Below, one piece after another: positions 1-16,906 of a stretch of 64,000 nucleotides of DNA. The notes under the pieces were generated by a model. That model was not told where the DNA came from. It saw only the letters and a list, made by a program, of their open reading frames with translations, and did no database searches. This DNA is from Planctomycetota bacterium (GTDB lineage: Bacteria; Planctomycetota; B15-G4). Position 1 is the stretch's first letter. Every line of letters begins with the position of its first letter. The stretch is from the NCBI GenBank assembly GCA_003644265.1, contig QNBX01000001.1, positions 1 through 64,000 on the forward strand, in the 5' to 3' direction. The position numbers and the translations under genes were made by a program.

Positions 1-12
1 CTAAGCGCTTGC

Positions 13-40
13 TTGACAAGGGTTTGCTTGACGCTAGAGT
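13..40 (+). promoter_or_regulatory. Sigma-70-like promoter for the HU/IHF gene
   Basis: A -35 box TTGACA and a -10 box TAGAGT are separated by 16 bp. The predicted transcription start near 47 lies downstream of the longest possible reading frame start (TTG at 9), which supports the internal GTG at 147 as the real start. The same TTGAC(A/T)-16-TAGA(G/A)T layout recurs before rpsJ. Confidence 0.5.
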
Positions 41-146
41 GGCCGCTCGGACAGGCGCGGTGGGCCGTTTCGGGCGCTTGAGGATCGAGCGGCCGGGTGC
101 ATCGGTCGACCGCCCCTGCCGTGACCCGTCAGCTCCGGAGCCCTTG

Positions 147-503
147 GTGGACACGACCCCCGACAGCGGCAGCTCTTCGGCCTCGGCGCCTGTCGTGACC
201 ATCACCAAGAAGGATCTCGTGAACCGCATCGCGGAGGCCACGGGAGAGACCAAGGTCACCACCAAGGTCATCCTGCAGCTGTTCCTGGACGAGATCGTGG
301 CCGAGTTGGCCCGGGGCAATCGCCTGGAGTTCCGCGACTTTGGTGTGTTCGAGGTGCATGCGCGCGGAGCGCGTCGGGCCCAGAACCCGCGCACGCTCGA
401 GAAGGTGGACGTGCCGCCCAAGCGCGTGGTCAAGTTCAAGGTGGGACGGGTGCTGCGCGACCGCGTCACCGGCGGCGCCAAGGGCACGCCCGCAGGCGAC
501 TGA
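147..503 (+). CDS. HU/IHF family DNA-binding protein
   Basis: A small basic nucleoid protein that would bind and bend DNA as a dimer. After a low-complexity lead of about 17 residues, the helical dimerisation region (TITKKDLVNRIAEATG) and the strand region (EFRDFGVFEV) are clear. The arm motif RRAQNPRT and the closing VVKFKVGR are typical of the HU/IHF family. The GTG at 147 is chosen because GGAG lies 6 nt upstream and because the promoter at 13-40 rules out the upstream TTG; that gives 118 residues, longer than the usual 90-100 because of the N-terminal lead and a short tail. HU versus IHF subunit cannot be decided from one gene; the RRAQNPRT arm looks IHF-like. It is monocistronic and converges with the next gene. 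Confidence 0.85.
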   Translation: MDTTPDSGSSSASAPVVTITKKDLVNRIAEATGETKVTTKVILQLFLDEIVAELARGNRLEFRDFGVFEVHARGARRAQNPRTLEKVDVPPKRVVKFKVGRVLRDRVTGGAKGTPAGD

Positions 504-537
504 CCGACCCGCGCGAGCCACGCACTCCGACGCACTC

Positions 538-561
538 CGGCGCCTGAGCATGTCGGCGCCG
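538..561. terminator. Inverted repeat between convergent genes, possible bidirectional terminator
   Basis: Seven-bp arms CGGCGCC and GGCGCCG enclose a 10-nt loop, between the stops of the HU/IHF gene and the minus-strand PLP enzyme gene. No T-tract follows on either side, so this is not a classical intrinsic terminator. Placement between convergent genes is the main argument. Confidence 0.3.
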
Positions 562-620
562 ATACGCGCCAACGGCGCGAGCGTTCCGCCGGCGGAGGCT
601 GCGCGCGCCGCGGGAAGCGC

Positions 621-1769
621 TCAGACCTGCTCGAAGGCCTGGCCCAGATCCTCGAGCAGATCGCGCTCGTCTTCGAGGCCGACGCTCAGGCGGATCAGGC
701 CGTCGTGCAAGCCGGACGCCCGGCGCTCCTCGACGGGGATGGAAGCGTGGGTCATGGACGGCGGGTGCTCGATCAGCGACTCCACGCCACCCAGGCTCTC
801 GGCCAGGGCGAAGACGCGCGTGGCGGCGGTGAAGCGCATGCCGTCCTCCACGGAGCCCTTGAGCACGAACGAGATCATGCCGCCGAAGCCGGACATCTGC
901 CGGGCGGCGATCTCGTGCCCGGGGTGGCTGGTGAGGCCGGGGTAGTTCACCTCGCTGACGCGCGGGTGTTGTTCGAGCCAGGCGGCGATGGCGGCCGCGC
1001 TCTGACAGTGGCGGTCCATGCGCACGTGCAGCGTCTTGGTGCCGCGCAGCACCAGGAAGCAGTCGAGCGGCCCGGGTACGGCGCCGATGGCAAACTGAAA
1101 GAAGGTGATCTGCTCGGCCAGCGCGTCGTCGTTCAGCACCACGGCGCCGGCGATGACGTCGCTGTGCCCGCCCAGGTACTTGGTCAGGCTGTGCATGACG
1201 ATGTCGCAGCCCAGCTCCAGCGGGCGCTGCAAGTAGGGCGTTGCGAAGGTGTTGTCGCAGGCCACCAGAGCGCCCGCGTCGTGGGCCAGGCGTGAGGCCG
1301 CGGCCAGGTCCGTGACGCGCAACAGCGGGTTGGTGGGGGTCTCGATCCAGAGCAGCTTGGTGGGGGTCTGGAGGGCCGCCTCGACCGCCGCCAGATCGGT
1401 GGTGTCCACCAGGTCGATGCTGATGCCCTGGGGCTCGAACACCTTGCGGAACAGGCGCAGCGTGCCCCCGTAGAGGTCGCTGCCGCACAGCAGCCGATCG
1501 CCGCGCTTCAGGATGGCGGTGCCCACCGAGTGGATGGCCGCCAGCCCGCTGGAGAAAGCGATGCCGTGCTTGCCTCCCTCGAGCGCCGCGAGGTTGTCCT
1601 GCAGCGCGGTGCGAGTGGGGTTCTTGCCGCGCGAGTAGTCGTAGCCGTCCTTGACCACCGCCGGATACTCCTGCACGTAGGTGCTGGTGCAGTAGATGGG
1701 GGTCATGATGGCCCCGTTGGTCGGGTCTGGGCTCTGTCCTGCGTGGATGGCGGTCGTACCGAAGCGCAC
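621..1769 (-). CDS. Trans-sulfuration PLP enzyme (cystathionine gamma-synthase/lyase family)
   Basis: A Cys/Met metabolism PLP-dependent enzyme of about 382 residues, the normal length. The N-terminus has the family opening [14 protein letters not shown], followed by the phosphate-binding GSDLYGGT, the ETPTNP motif, and [12 protein letters not shown], in which K197 should carry the PLP. The family catalyses gamma-replacement or gamma-elimination at cystathionine or O-acyl-homoserine. Sequence alone does not separate gamma-synthase (metB), gamma-lyase and O-acetylhomoserine sulfhydrylase. The GTG start is chosen because AGGAG lies 9 nt upstream and the family normally begins here; no in-frame ATG lies nearby. 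It stands alone, divergent from aroC. Confidence 0.88.
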   Translation of the reverse strand: MRFGTTAIHAGQSPDPTNGAIMTPIYCTSTYVQEYPAVVKDGYDYSRGKNPTRTALQDNLAALEGGKHGIAFSSGLAAIHSVGTAILKRGDRLLCGSDLYGGTLRLFRKVFEPQGISIDLVDTTDLAAVEAALQTPTKLLWIETPTNPLLRVTDLAAASRLAHDAGALVACDNTFATPYLQRPLELGCDIVMHSLTKYLGGHSDVIAGAVVLNDDALAEQITFFQFAIGAVPGPLDCFLVLRGTKTLHVRMDRHCQSAAAIAAWLEQHPRVSEVNYPGLTSHPGHEIAARQMSGFGGMISFVLKGSVEDGMRFTAATRVFALAESLGGVESLIEHPPSMTHASIPVEERRASGLHDGLIRLSVGLEDERDLLEDLGQAFEQV

Positions 1770-1851
1770 CTGTTCAATCTCCTGGGCAATGTCGAAGGGC
1801 CGCGCATCGTAGCGTGGAAGCGAGGCCTGCGCCCGGGGGATCGGGAACGGG

Positions 1852-1880
1852 TGGACGCTGCGCGGGCGCCATGCTCGAAT
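1852..1880 (+). promoter_or_regulatory. Candidate leaderless promoter of aroC
   Basis: TGGACG and TCGAAT are spaced 17 bp, and TCGAAT ends 6 nt before the aroC ATG. That geometry would put the first transcribed base at or next to the start codon. No Shine-Dalgarno sequence precedes the ATG. Both boxes are only fair matches to consensus. Confidence 0.35.
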
Positions 1881-1886
1881 GGCGCC
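1865..1886. promoter_or_regulatory. Perfect 8-bp inverted repeat abutting the aroC start codon
   Basis: Arms GGCGCCAT and ATGGCGCC flank a 6-nt centre, and the repeat ends directly before the ATG at 1887. It overlaps the proposed -10 box, so it could be an operator. If the transcript starts further upstream, it would fold into a hairpin right at the ribosome entry site. Confidence 0.4.
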
Positions 1887-3053
1887 ATGTTCCAACGCAT
1901 CACGGTGCAGACGGCGGGTGAGTCCCATGGCAAGGGCGTGCTGGTCACGCTCACCGGTCTGCCGGCGGGTCTGGCCTACGACGCCGGGCGCGTGGACGCG
2001 GCTCTGGCCCGGCGGCAGCTCGGTTACGGGCGCTCGTCGCGCCAGCGTCTCGAGCATGATCAGGCCGAGGTGTTGGCGGGTGTGGTGGCGGGCAGGCTCA
2101 GCGGCGCTCCGCTGGTCCTGGCGGTCTGGAACCAGGATCGAAGCCTGGACGACAAGCCGCCGGTACAGCGCCCACGGCCGGGGCACGCCGATCTGGCGGG
2201 CGGCTGCAAGTACGGCCAGACGGACATGCGGCCCGTGTTGGAGCGGGCCTCGGGCCGGGAGACCGCCGCACGCGTGGCGGCGGGGGCCGTGGCCGCGGGC
2301 CTGCTGTCCGAACTGGGCGTGCAGGTCCTGGGCCGGGTGGTGGCGCTGGGCGGGGTGGAGGCTGCTCCCGTCGGCCCACGCACCACGCTGGCCGGGTTGA
2401 CCAAGCGCGTGCGGGCCTCCGACCTGAGCTGCCACGATCGCGAGGCGCTGCCCGCCATGCGGACCGCCGTGGATCGGGCGCGCAAGGCCGGCGACACCCT
2501 GGGAGGGGTGATCGAAGTGTGCGCGGACGGCGTGCCCCCGGGTCTGGGCTCGCTGACGGGCTTCGGCACCCGTCTGGACGCTCGTCTGGGTGCGGCCTTG
2601 CTCTCGATCCAGGCCATCAAGGCCGTGGAACTCGGCGACGGGCTCGCGGCAGCGGCCGAGCCGGGCAGCCAGGTCCATGACCCGGTGCTGAGCCCGGGGC
2701 CGCAGGGCCCACGGCGCGGCTCCAACCGGGCGGGAGGCATCGAAGGCGGGATGAGCAACGGTCAGCCCGTGCTGGCCCGGGCCTGGATGAAGCCGCTCTC
2801 CATGCTGCGCAAGCCCCTGCGCTCCTGGGACTACGGGGGCGGAACGGGCGCAGGAGGGGCATCAGAGGCCTTTTTCGAGCGATCGGATGTAACCGCGGTG
2901 CCGGCGGCGGCCGTGGTCGGGGAGGCCATGCTGGCGCTGGTTCTGGCCGACGCCCTGCTGGAGAAGACCGGCGGCGACGCCCTGCCCGAGGTGGCCCGGG
3001 CGCTCAAGGCTCACCGCAGGGATGTGGCCCGGCGCTTCGGGCGTAGGGCCTGA
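1887..3053 (+). CDS. aroC: Chorismate synthase
   Basis: Catalyses the last step of the shikimate pathway: 5-enolpyruvylshikimate-3-phosphate to chorismate, using reduced FMN. At 388 residues it is of family length. The N-terminal TAGESHGKG, the central RPGHADLAGGCKYG, the ERASGRETAARVAAGAVA stretch, the SNGQPVLARAWMKP segment and the C-terminal DVTAVPAAAVVGEAM are the recognised family motifs in order. The ATG at 1887 places TAGESHGKG at the usual distance from the N-terminus. No ribosome-binding site is visible; see the inverted repeat and candidate leaderless promoter just upstream. It is monocistronic, divergent from the PLP enzyme gene. Confidence 0.96.
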   Translation: MFQRITVQTAGESHGKGVLVTLTGLPAGLAYDAGRVDAALARRQLGYGRSSRQRLEHDQAEVLAGVVAGRLSGAPLVLAVWNQDRSLDDKPPVQRPRPGHADLAGGCKYGQTDMRPVLERASGRETAARVAAGAVAAGLLSELGVQVLGRVVALGGVEAAPVGPRTTLAGLTKRVRASDLSCHDREALPAMRTAVDRARKAGDTLGGVIEVCADGVPPGLGSLTGFGTRLDARLGAALLSIQAIKAVELGDGLAAAAEPGSQVHDPVLSPGPQGPRRGSNRAGGIEGGMSNGQPVLARAWMKPLSMLRKPLRSWDYGGGTGAGGASEAFFERSDVTAVPAAAVVGEAMLALVLADALLEKTGGDALPEVARALKAHRRDVARRFGRRA

Positions 3054-3116
3054 GGATCGCCGACCCGGCCAGGGGGGCTGTCCGCGAGCGCTGGAATCGG
3101 GCCCTGGATCGGGGTG

Positions 3117-3145
3117 TTGACTCCCGTTTCCGGCGGCACTACGAT
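3117..3145 (+). promoter_or_regulatory. Strong sigma-70-like promoter of the tRNA-tuf operon
   Basis: TTGACT and TACGAT with the optimal 17-bp spacing. The predicted start near 3152 lies about 45 nt before the first tRNA. It probably drives the four tRNA genes and tuf as one precursor. Confidence 0.65.
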
Positions 3146-3195
3146 CTTCCGTTTTCCCGACGCGTCCTAACATGCGTATCGGGGGGCGCCGCGGC

Positions 3196-3271
3196 GCTAG
3201 CGTAGCTCAACTGGTAGAGCTCCGGTTTTGTAAACCGGGGGTTGTGGGTTCGAGTCCCGTCGCTAGCTCCA
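3196..3271 (+). tRNA. tRNA-Thr (anticodon TGT)
   Basis: A full cloverleaf: acceptor arms GCTAGCG and CGCTAGC pair perfectly, the anticodon stem CCGGT/ACCGG encloses loop TTTGTAA giving anticodon TGT, and the T-arm carries GGTTCGA. The CCA end is encoded. First gene of the tRNA-tuf operon. Confidence 0.96.
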
Positions 3272-3400
3272 AAGTCGACCTCCGAGCGTTCTGCCTGCGG
3301 GCGGAGAGCGCCTCGAGAGCACGCCGTCCGACGCATCTGCCCAGCCGAGAGGGGCCAGACAACACCGACAGAACCTGCGAACAGACCGCGACCAGACTCA

Positions 3401-3485
3401 GGGGGAATGCCCGAGTGGTTAATGGGGACGGGCTGTAAACCCGTTGGCTTAGCCTTCGTAGGTTCGAATCCTACTTCCCCCACCA
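3401..3485 (+). tRNA. tRNA-Tyr (anticodon GTA)
   Basis: An 85-nt class II tRNA with a long variable arm. Acceptor arms GGGGGAA and TTCCCCC pair, the anticodon loop CTGTAAA gives GTA, and the T-arm carries GGTTCGAATCC. The CCA end is encoded. Confidence 0.96.
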
Positions 3486-3624
3486 CGCCCCCGATGCACG
3501 AGGGAGCGCGGCCGCGCGGCTCGGACGAGCCCACCGCACACGACGATTCAACGACGCAAGAGACAGCTAAGGAGCAACGACAGGAACGACGAGGACGGCA
3601 GGGCCGGGAGGCCCATCAACCGGC

Positions 3625-3698
3625 GCGGGTGTAGCTCAGTGGTAGAGCCCCAGCCTTCCAAGCTGGTTGCGTGGGTTCGATTCCCATCACCCGCTCCA
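3625..3698 (+). tRNA. tRNA-Gly (anticodon TCC)
   Basis: Acceptor arms GCGGGTG and CACCCGC pair; anticodon stem CCAGC/GCTGG encloses loop CTTCCAA giving TCC; the T-loop carries GGTTCGATTCC. The CCA end is encoded. Confidence 0.96.
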
Positions 3699-3744
3699 TC
3701 AGGCCTGCCTCGGCCCGACCATTCGAACCATGACGACGACCGAA

Positions 3745-3819
3745 GCTGCTGTGGCTCAGGGGTAGAGCACGTCCTTGGTAAGGACGAGGTCATGGGTTCG
3801 AATCCCATCAGCAGCTCCA
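3745..3819 (+). tRNA. tRNA-Thr (anticodon GGT)
   Basis: Acceptor arms GCTGCTG and CAGCAGC pair; anticodon stem CGTCC/GGACG encloses loop TTGGTAA giving GGT; the CCA end is encoded. The order Thr-Tyr-Gly-Thr before tuf matches the classic thrU-tyrU-glyT-thrT-tufB arrangement of Escherichia coli. Confidence 0.96.
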
Positions 3820-3953
3820 TCGCCGGCTTTTTTCAACGTCTCTCGCACAGCACCCAGTACGGCATTTCAACAACCGGCGACCTGCCTGGCCGCCGACATC
3901 GCAAACCCAGATTCGACAGGCATGAGGCCGGTCGACCGACGGAGAAGTAGGAC

Positions 3954-5162
<1,209 letters not shown>

Positions 5163-5230
5163 CTCACCGCTGACGTCTCGCTGCCGGGTCCCGAACGCGG
5201 GGCCGGCGGCGCGACACGGAGTCTGTCCGG

Positions 5231-5395
5231 ATGGCCAAGAGCAGAACCTCAACTGTCGTCTTCCTCGAGTGCAGCGGCTGCGGTCGCAGGAACTACGCCC
5301 TGCGCAAGCGGACGAAGGCCACCTGGAAGCTCGAACTCAAGAAGTATTGCCGCTTCGAACGCAAGCACCTCGTCCACAAGGAGCGCAAGAAGTAG
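5231..5395 (+). CDS. rpmG: 50S ribosomal protein L33
   Basis: A 54-residue protein between tuf and tRNA-Trp, the usual place for rpmG. It shows the L33 features [18 protein letters not shown] and a closing HKERKK. The zinc ribbon is incomplete: the first pair CSGC is present, but the second pair retains only one cysteine (YCRFERKH), so canonical four-cysteine zinc binding is doubtful. GGAG lies about 10 nt before the ATG. Confidence 0.93.
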   Translation: MAKSRTSTVVFLECSGCGRRNYALRKRTKATWKLELKKYCRFERKHLVHKERKK

Positions 5396-5414
5396 TCGGG
5401 CGCGGGCCTCCTGG

Positions 5415-5490
5415 AGGCCAGTAGCTCAGTTGGTAGAGCATCGGTTTCCAAAACCGAGGGTCGGGGGTTCAAGTCCCTCCTGGCCTGCCA
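5415..5490 (+). tRNA. tRNA-Trp (anticodon CCA)
   Basis: Acceptor arms AGGCCAG and CTGGCCT pair; anticodon stem TCGGT/ACCGA encloses loop TTCCAAA giving CCA; the T-arm carries GGTTCAAGTCC. The 3' CCA is encoded. It sits between rpmG and secE as in many bacteria. Confidence 0.96.
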
Positions 5491-5519
5491 TCTCGCCCAG
5501 CCCCGAATTGCGACCCATC

Positions 5520-5966
5520 ATGGCCAAGTACAAACCCGATCAAGGTCCCTACGCCCGCACGTCAGCGCTGTGGTTACTAGGGGCGCTGTGCATGTTCGGC
5601 TGCACCACGCTCTATTACTGGCTGCTGTCGTTCCGGGGTGAGCCCGATGGCACCGGCGTCATGGTCAAGCCCCTCATGGAGGGCAACCTGCCGGTGCTGG
5701 GTATCCCGCTCACGGTGGCGCTGCTGGTGGCTGTGGGCCTGGCCGGGCTGTGTCTCTGGATGCTCATGCGCATGCTCGATCGGCCCAAGGTCGCCGACAT
5801 GCTGATCGACTCCGAGACCGAGATGCGCAAGTGCACCTGGCCCACGTGGGACGAGACCTTGACCTCCTCGGTGGTGATCCTGGTGGTGATGGTGGCGTTC
5901 ACCGGCCTGTTGGCCGGCATGGACATCTCGCTCAACTGGTTCATGACCACGATTGTCTTCTCATGA
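5520..5966 (+). CDS. secE: Preprotein translocase subunit SecE
   Basis: A SecYEG channel subunit in the cytoplasmic membrane. At 148 residues it is longer than minimal SecE (about 60) and has three predicted membrane segments (about residues 17-38, 62-88 and 122-147). Between segments two and three lies the amphipathic SecE signature ETEMRKCTWPTWDET. The ATG start gives an N-terminus MAKYKPDQGP. Its stop overlaps the nusG start (ATGA). Confidence 0.93.
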   Translation: MAKYKPDQGPYARTSALWLLGALCMFGCTTLYYWLLSFRGEPDGTGVMVKPLMEGNLPVLGIPLTVALLVAVGLAGLCLWMLMRMLDRPKVADMLIDSETEMRKCTWPTWDETLTSSVVILVVMVAFTGLLAGMDISLNWFMTTIVFS

Positions 5967-6556
5967 GCGATCTGACTCCTCCCACGCCGCCGACGACGCC
6001 GCCCTCGCGGCCCACCAGCTGGTTTGTGCTGCGCGTGGCCAGCAACCTCGAGCGCAAGATGCGCGACAAGCTGGAGCGCCGACTCAAGGCCGCCGGCCTC
6101 GACACGCTGGTGCCCAGCGTGCTGGTGCCCACCGAGACCGTCTCGGAGATCAAGGGCGGCAAGAAGAAGGTGGTCCAGCGCAAGCTCTACCCCGGCTACA
6201 TCATGGTGGAGATGCAGCTCGACGAGGACGGCATCATCCAGGAGGACGTCTGGTTCCTCATCCGTGAGACCCAGGGCGTGGGCGACTTCGTGGGCGCCAC
6301 GCGCAGCCCGGTGCCCATGGAGCAGCACGAGGTCGAGCGCGTGCTCAACGGCATGCGGCAGACCGAGGACGCGCCGCAGCTCAAGATCGCCTTCAAGGTC
6401 GGCGATCGCGTCAAGATCAACGATGGGCCCTTCGAGTCCTACAACGGCGTCGTCGACGACGTGAATGAGATGAAGGGCATGGTGCGGGTGATCGTGACCA
6501 TCTTCGGTCGCGAGACGCCGGTTGAACTCGAGTACTGGAAGGTCGAGCAGGTCTGA
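5963..6556 (+). CDS. nusG: Transcription termination/antitermination protein NusG
   Basis: A 197-residue elongation factor that binds RNA polymerase and couples it to ribosomes or Rho. The N-terminal NGN domain begins at SWFVLRVASNLERK and contains YPGYIMVEM; the C-terminal KOW domain (about 140-197) has FKVGDRVKINDGPFESYNG and the closing FGRETPVELEYWKVEQ. A proline/threonine-rich stretch of about 18 residues precedes the NGN domain. It overlaps secE by 4 nt and leads the rplKAJL-rpoBC genes. Confidence 0.97.
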   Translation: MSDLTPPTPPTTPPSRPTSWFVLRVASNLERKMRDKLERRLKAAGLDTLVPSVLVPTETVSEIKGGKKKVVQRKLYPGYIMVEMQLDEDGIIQEDVWFLIRETQGVGDFVGATRSPVPMEQHEVERVLNGMRQTEDAPQLKIAFKVGDRVKINDGPFESYNGVVDDVNEMKGMVRVIVTIFGRETPVELEYWKVEQV

Positions 6557-6594
6557 CGCTGTCGGACGACTGACCCCAAACGAACAGGACGGAC

Positions 6595-7014
6595 ATGGCC
6601 AAGGAATCAATCGGATTCATCAAGCTGCAGATGCCGGCCGGGCAGGCCACGCCCGCGCCGCCCGTGGGCCCCGCCCTCGGTCAGCACGGCGTCAACATCG
6701 GCCAGTTCGTCAAGGAGTACAACGACGCCACGCGCGATCAGATGGGCTTGGTGATCCCGGTCGAGATCACCGTCTACGCTGACCGTACTTTCAGCTTCGT
6801 CCTCAAGACGCCGCCGGCCGCCGTGCTGCTCAAGAAGGCGGCCAACATCGCCAAGGGCTGCGGCGCATCGGAGAACGTCGGCACCGTCACCCGAGCCCAC
6901 GTCGAGGAGATCGCCAACACGAAGATGGCGGACCTCAACGCGCGCACGCTGGACGCGGCCTGCCGGATCATCGAGGGCACCGCGCGCTCGATGGGCATCG
7001 AGGTCACGGACTGA
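6595..7014 (+). CDS. rplK: 50S ribosomal protein L11
   Basis: 139 residues, normal length. The N-terminal domain has the hallmark proline-rich [16 protein letters not shown], and the C-terminal 23S rRNA-binding domain has [13 protein letters not shown]11 forms the GTPase-associated stalk base with L10 and L7/L12. It lies 38 nt after nusG and 43 nt before rplA. Confidence 0.98.
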   Translation: MAKESIGFIKLQMPAGQATPAPPVGPALGQHGVNIGQFVKEYNDATRDQMGLVIPVEITVYADRTFSFVLKTPPAAVLLKKAANIAKGCGASENVGTVTRAHVEEIANTKMADLNARTLDAACRIIEGTARSMGIEVTD

Positions 7015-7057
7015 GCCAACCTGGCCGGCAGCGCCGCCGAGCCACAGGAGCAATACA

Positions 7058-7747
7058 ATGGTCACCATGAGCAAACGCCACACCGGCAACGTCGCCAAGA
7101 TCGACAAGGACAAGGTCTACTCCGTCGAGGAGGCCCTGGTCTTGCTGCGCGCGGCGTCGCCGGCCAAGTTCGATGAGACCGTCGAGGTCGCCATCAACCT
7201 GGGCATCGATCCCAAGAAGTCGGACCAGGCCGTGCGCGGCGCGGTTTCGCTGCCCCACGGCACCGGCAAGACCAAGCGCGTCATCGCCTTCGTCAAGGAC
7301 CCCGCCAAGCAGGAGGAGGCCCGGGCCGCCGGCGCCGTCGAGGTGGGGGATGACGATCTGGTCAAGCGCGTCTCGGACGGCTGGACCGACTTCGACGTGG
7401 CCGTCTCCGCGCCCGACATGATGGGCAAGGTCGGTCGTCTGGGTCGGGTGCTCGGCCCCCAGGGCAAGATGCCCACGCCCAAGTCCGGCACGGTCACGCC
7501 CAACGTGGCCAAGGCCGTGGCCGAGTTCTCCGCTGGCAAGGTCGAGTTCCGCGCCGATGCCGGCGCCACCGTGCACGCCCCGCTGGGTCGGCGCTCGTTC
7601 GACGACCAGAAGCTGACCGAGAACCTGCAGGCCTTCTTGTCCGCGGTGACGTCCATGAAGCCGCCGGCCTCCAAGGGCACGTACCTCAAGAGCGTGCATC
7701 TCACCACTACCATGGGCCCCGGCGTCGCTGTCGACGCCAGCCGCTAA
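7058..7747 (+). CDS. rplA: 50S ribosomal protein L1
   Basis: 229 residues, normal length; part of the mobile L1 stalk at the E site and, in many bacteria, a translational repressor of its own operon. The motifs KFDETVEVAINLGIDPKKS, VGRLGRVLGPQGKMP and the closing KSVHLTTTMGPGV are typical. The first ATG is chosen because AGGAG lies 7 nt upstream; a second ATG three codons later would give a more usual MSKRH start. Confidence 0.98.
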   Translation: MVTMSKRHTGNVAKIDKDKVYSVEEALVLLRAASPAKFDETVEVAINLGIDPKKSDQAVRGAVSLPHGTGKTKRVIAFVKDPAKQEEARAAGAVEVGDDDLVKRVSDGWTDFDVAVSAPDMMGKVGRLGRVLGPQGKMPTPKSGTVTPNVAKAVAEFSAGKVEFRADAGATVHAPLGRRSFDDQKLTENLQAFLSAVTSMKPPASKGTYLKSVHLTTTMGPGVAVDASR

Positions 7748-7775
7748 GGCCGCCCAGGACACCAGGACCAGCCCC

Positions 7776-8327
7776 ATGCCGAACCTCATCAACCGCGAAG
7801 TCTCACGCGAGTACGAGTCGGTCCTCATCGAGGACCTCGACACGCTCGTGCTGCAGCCTGTGGGCATGACCGTGGAGGACGTCAACGCGTTCCGCGGCAA
7901 GCTCTCCGAGGCCGGGCTGCGCATGCGCCTGGTCAAGGGCTCGCTGGCGCGCCGCATCATGGAGTCACGCGGCCTCTCCGGCCTCGACGACCTGTTCGAC
8001 GGGCCTGCGGCCGTGGTCGAGCCGGAGCAGCGTGAGATCGAGGTCGAAGGCGTGGCCATCACGGCCGCGCGCGTGGTCGAGGCCTGGCTCAAGGAGAGCG
8101 GTGGCGAGCTGCCCCAGGTCAAGGGCGGCGTCATGGACGGCGAGGTGCTGGACGGCTCCGCCGCGGCGCGCCTGGCCAAGCTGCCTACCAAGCCGGAGAT
8201 GCAGTCGATCCTGGCCGGGCAGATCGTCGGCCCCGCTCGCACCCTCTCTGCGCAGTTCACCGCGCCTGGCGCCGCCCTCGCGGGCGCGCTGAAGACCCGA
8301 ATCGAATCCCTTGAGGACGAGGCCTGA
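7776..8327 (+). CDS. rplJ: 50S ribosomal protein L10
   Basis: 183 residues, the stalk protein that anchors L7/L12 dimers. The NLINREVSREYESVL opening and the KLSEAGLRMRLVKGSLARR region fit the L10 N-terminal domain; the C-terminal helix is the L7/L12 attachment site. The primary sequence is fairly divergent, but the position between rplA and rplL is decisive. Confidence 0.95.
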   Translation: MPNLINREVSREYESVLIEDLDTLVLQPVGMTVEDVNAFRGKLSEAGLRMRLVKGSLARRIMESRGLSGLDDLFDGPAAVVEPEQREIEVEGVAITAARVVEAWLKESGGELPQVKGGVMDGEVLDGSAAARLAKLPTKPEMQSILAGQIVGPARTLSAQFTAPGAALAGALKTRIESLEDEA

Positions 8328-8405
8328 GCACCCCGGCCTCGCCCCCAAACCGAAACAACCCACACATCCACTCGACGGGCACGATGGCCCGAGGAGACAG
8401 TAAAA

Positions 8406-8810
8406 ATGAGCGACGCAGCCACCACAGAGTTCAAGACCGAGATCAAGGACCTTGGCGACAAGATCGTCGGCCTGACCCTGCTCGACGCGCAGCAGCTCTC
8501 TGATTACCTCAAGGACGAGTACGGCATCGAGCCCGCCGCTGGCGGCGGCGTGATGATGGCCGCTCCTGCCGATGGCGCCGGCGGCGCCGACGAGGAACAG
8601 ACCGCGTTCGACGTCATGCTGACGGGTCAAGGCGACAAGAAGATCCAGGTCATCAAGGCCGTGCGGGCCATCACCGGCCTGGGCCTCAAGGAGGCCAAGG
8701 ATCTCGTCGAGAGCGCGCCCAAGGCCGTCAAGGAGGGCGTGTCCAAGGACGAGGCCGAGAAGGTCAAGGCCGAGCTGGAGGAGGCGGGAGCCTCTGTCGA
8801 GGTCAAGTAA
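8406..8810 (+). CDS. rplL: 50S ribosomal protein L7/L12
   Basis: 134 residues, acidic stalk protein that recruits translational GTPases. The N-terminal dimerisation region is followed by an Ala/Gly-rich hinge and the conserved C-terminal domain with [20 protein letters not shown] and [20 protein letters not shown]. The 150-nt spacer to rpoB holds two strong inverted repeats annotated separately. Confidence 0.98.
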   Translation: MSDAATTEFKTEIKDLGDKIVGLTLLDAQQLSDYLKDEYGIEPAAGGGVMMAAPADGAGGADEEQTAFDVMLTGQGDKKIQVIKAVRAITGLGLKEAKDLVESAPKAVKEGVSKDEAEKVKAELEEAGASVEVK

Positions 8811-8833
8811 TCACCCTCGCACGCTGGCCCTTT

Positions 8834-8866
8834 GCAGTCTGGTCCTCCGCAGTCTGGCCCAGACTG
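8834..8866 (+). promoter_or_regulatory. Duplicated strand with one complement in the rplL-rpoB spacer (competing hairpins)
   Basis: GCAGTCTGG occurs twice (8834-8842 and 8849-8857). The second copy pairs with CCAGACTG at 8859-8866 over 8 nt with a 1-nt centre, and the first copy can compete for the same complement. Such mutually exclusive pairing is the architecture of an attenuator or processing site. No U-tract follows. Confidence 0.4.
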
Positions 8867-8880
8867 TCCCGCTGAATCGC

Positions 8881-8921
8881 GCGAGCGCATCCCCCGATCT
8901 CCGGGGGGTGTGCCTGCTCGC
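8881..8921 (+). promoter_or_regulatory. Extended stem-loop upstream of rpoB
   Basis: An inner stem CCCCCG/CGGGGG with a 5-nt loop is extended by partly paired flanks and an outer GCGAGC/GCTCGC stem. It ends about 40 nt before the rpoB ATG. In E. coli the equivalent spacer carries an attenuator and an RNase III site; a similar role here is inference. Confidence 0.4.
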
Positions 8922-8960
8922 GTATCCCGTCGCCGCCCTGTTGAATCCCTGGGAGAGCCG

Positions 8961-16810
<7,850 letters not shown>

Positions 16811-16838
16811 CCTCTCGTCGCCCGGGAGTCCCTGGTCC

Positions 16839-16867
16839 TTGACCGGATGGGCACTCCTGGGTGTAAT
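16839..16867 (+). promoter_or_regulatory. Sigma-70-like promoter of the str operon
   Basis: TTGACC and TGTAAT with 17-bp spacing, lying between the rpoC stop and rpsL. An overlapping TAATAC offers an alternative -10 at 19 bp. The predicted start near 16874 gives a short leader before the rpsL ATG. Confidence 0.5.
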
Positions 16868-16906
16868 ACTCCGCTTCACCTCGTCGCCCAAGAACGAACC
16901 GCATTC

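Noticed and set aside
9..146. N-terminal extension of the HU/IHF protein from TTG at 9
   Set aside because: The extension overlaps a strong promoter, lacks a ribosome-binding site and is not conserved-looking; GTG at 147 has GGAG at 6 nt.
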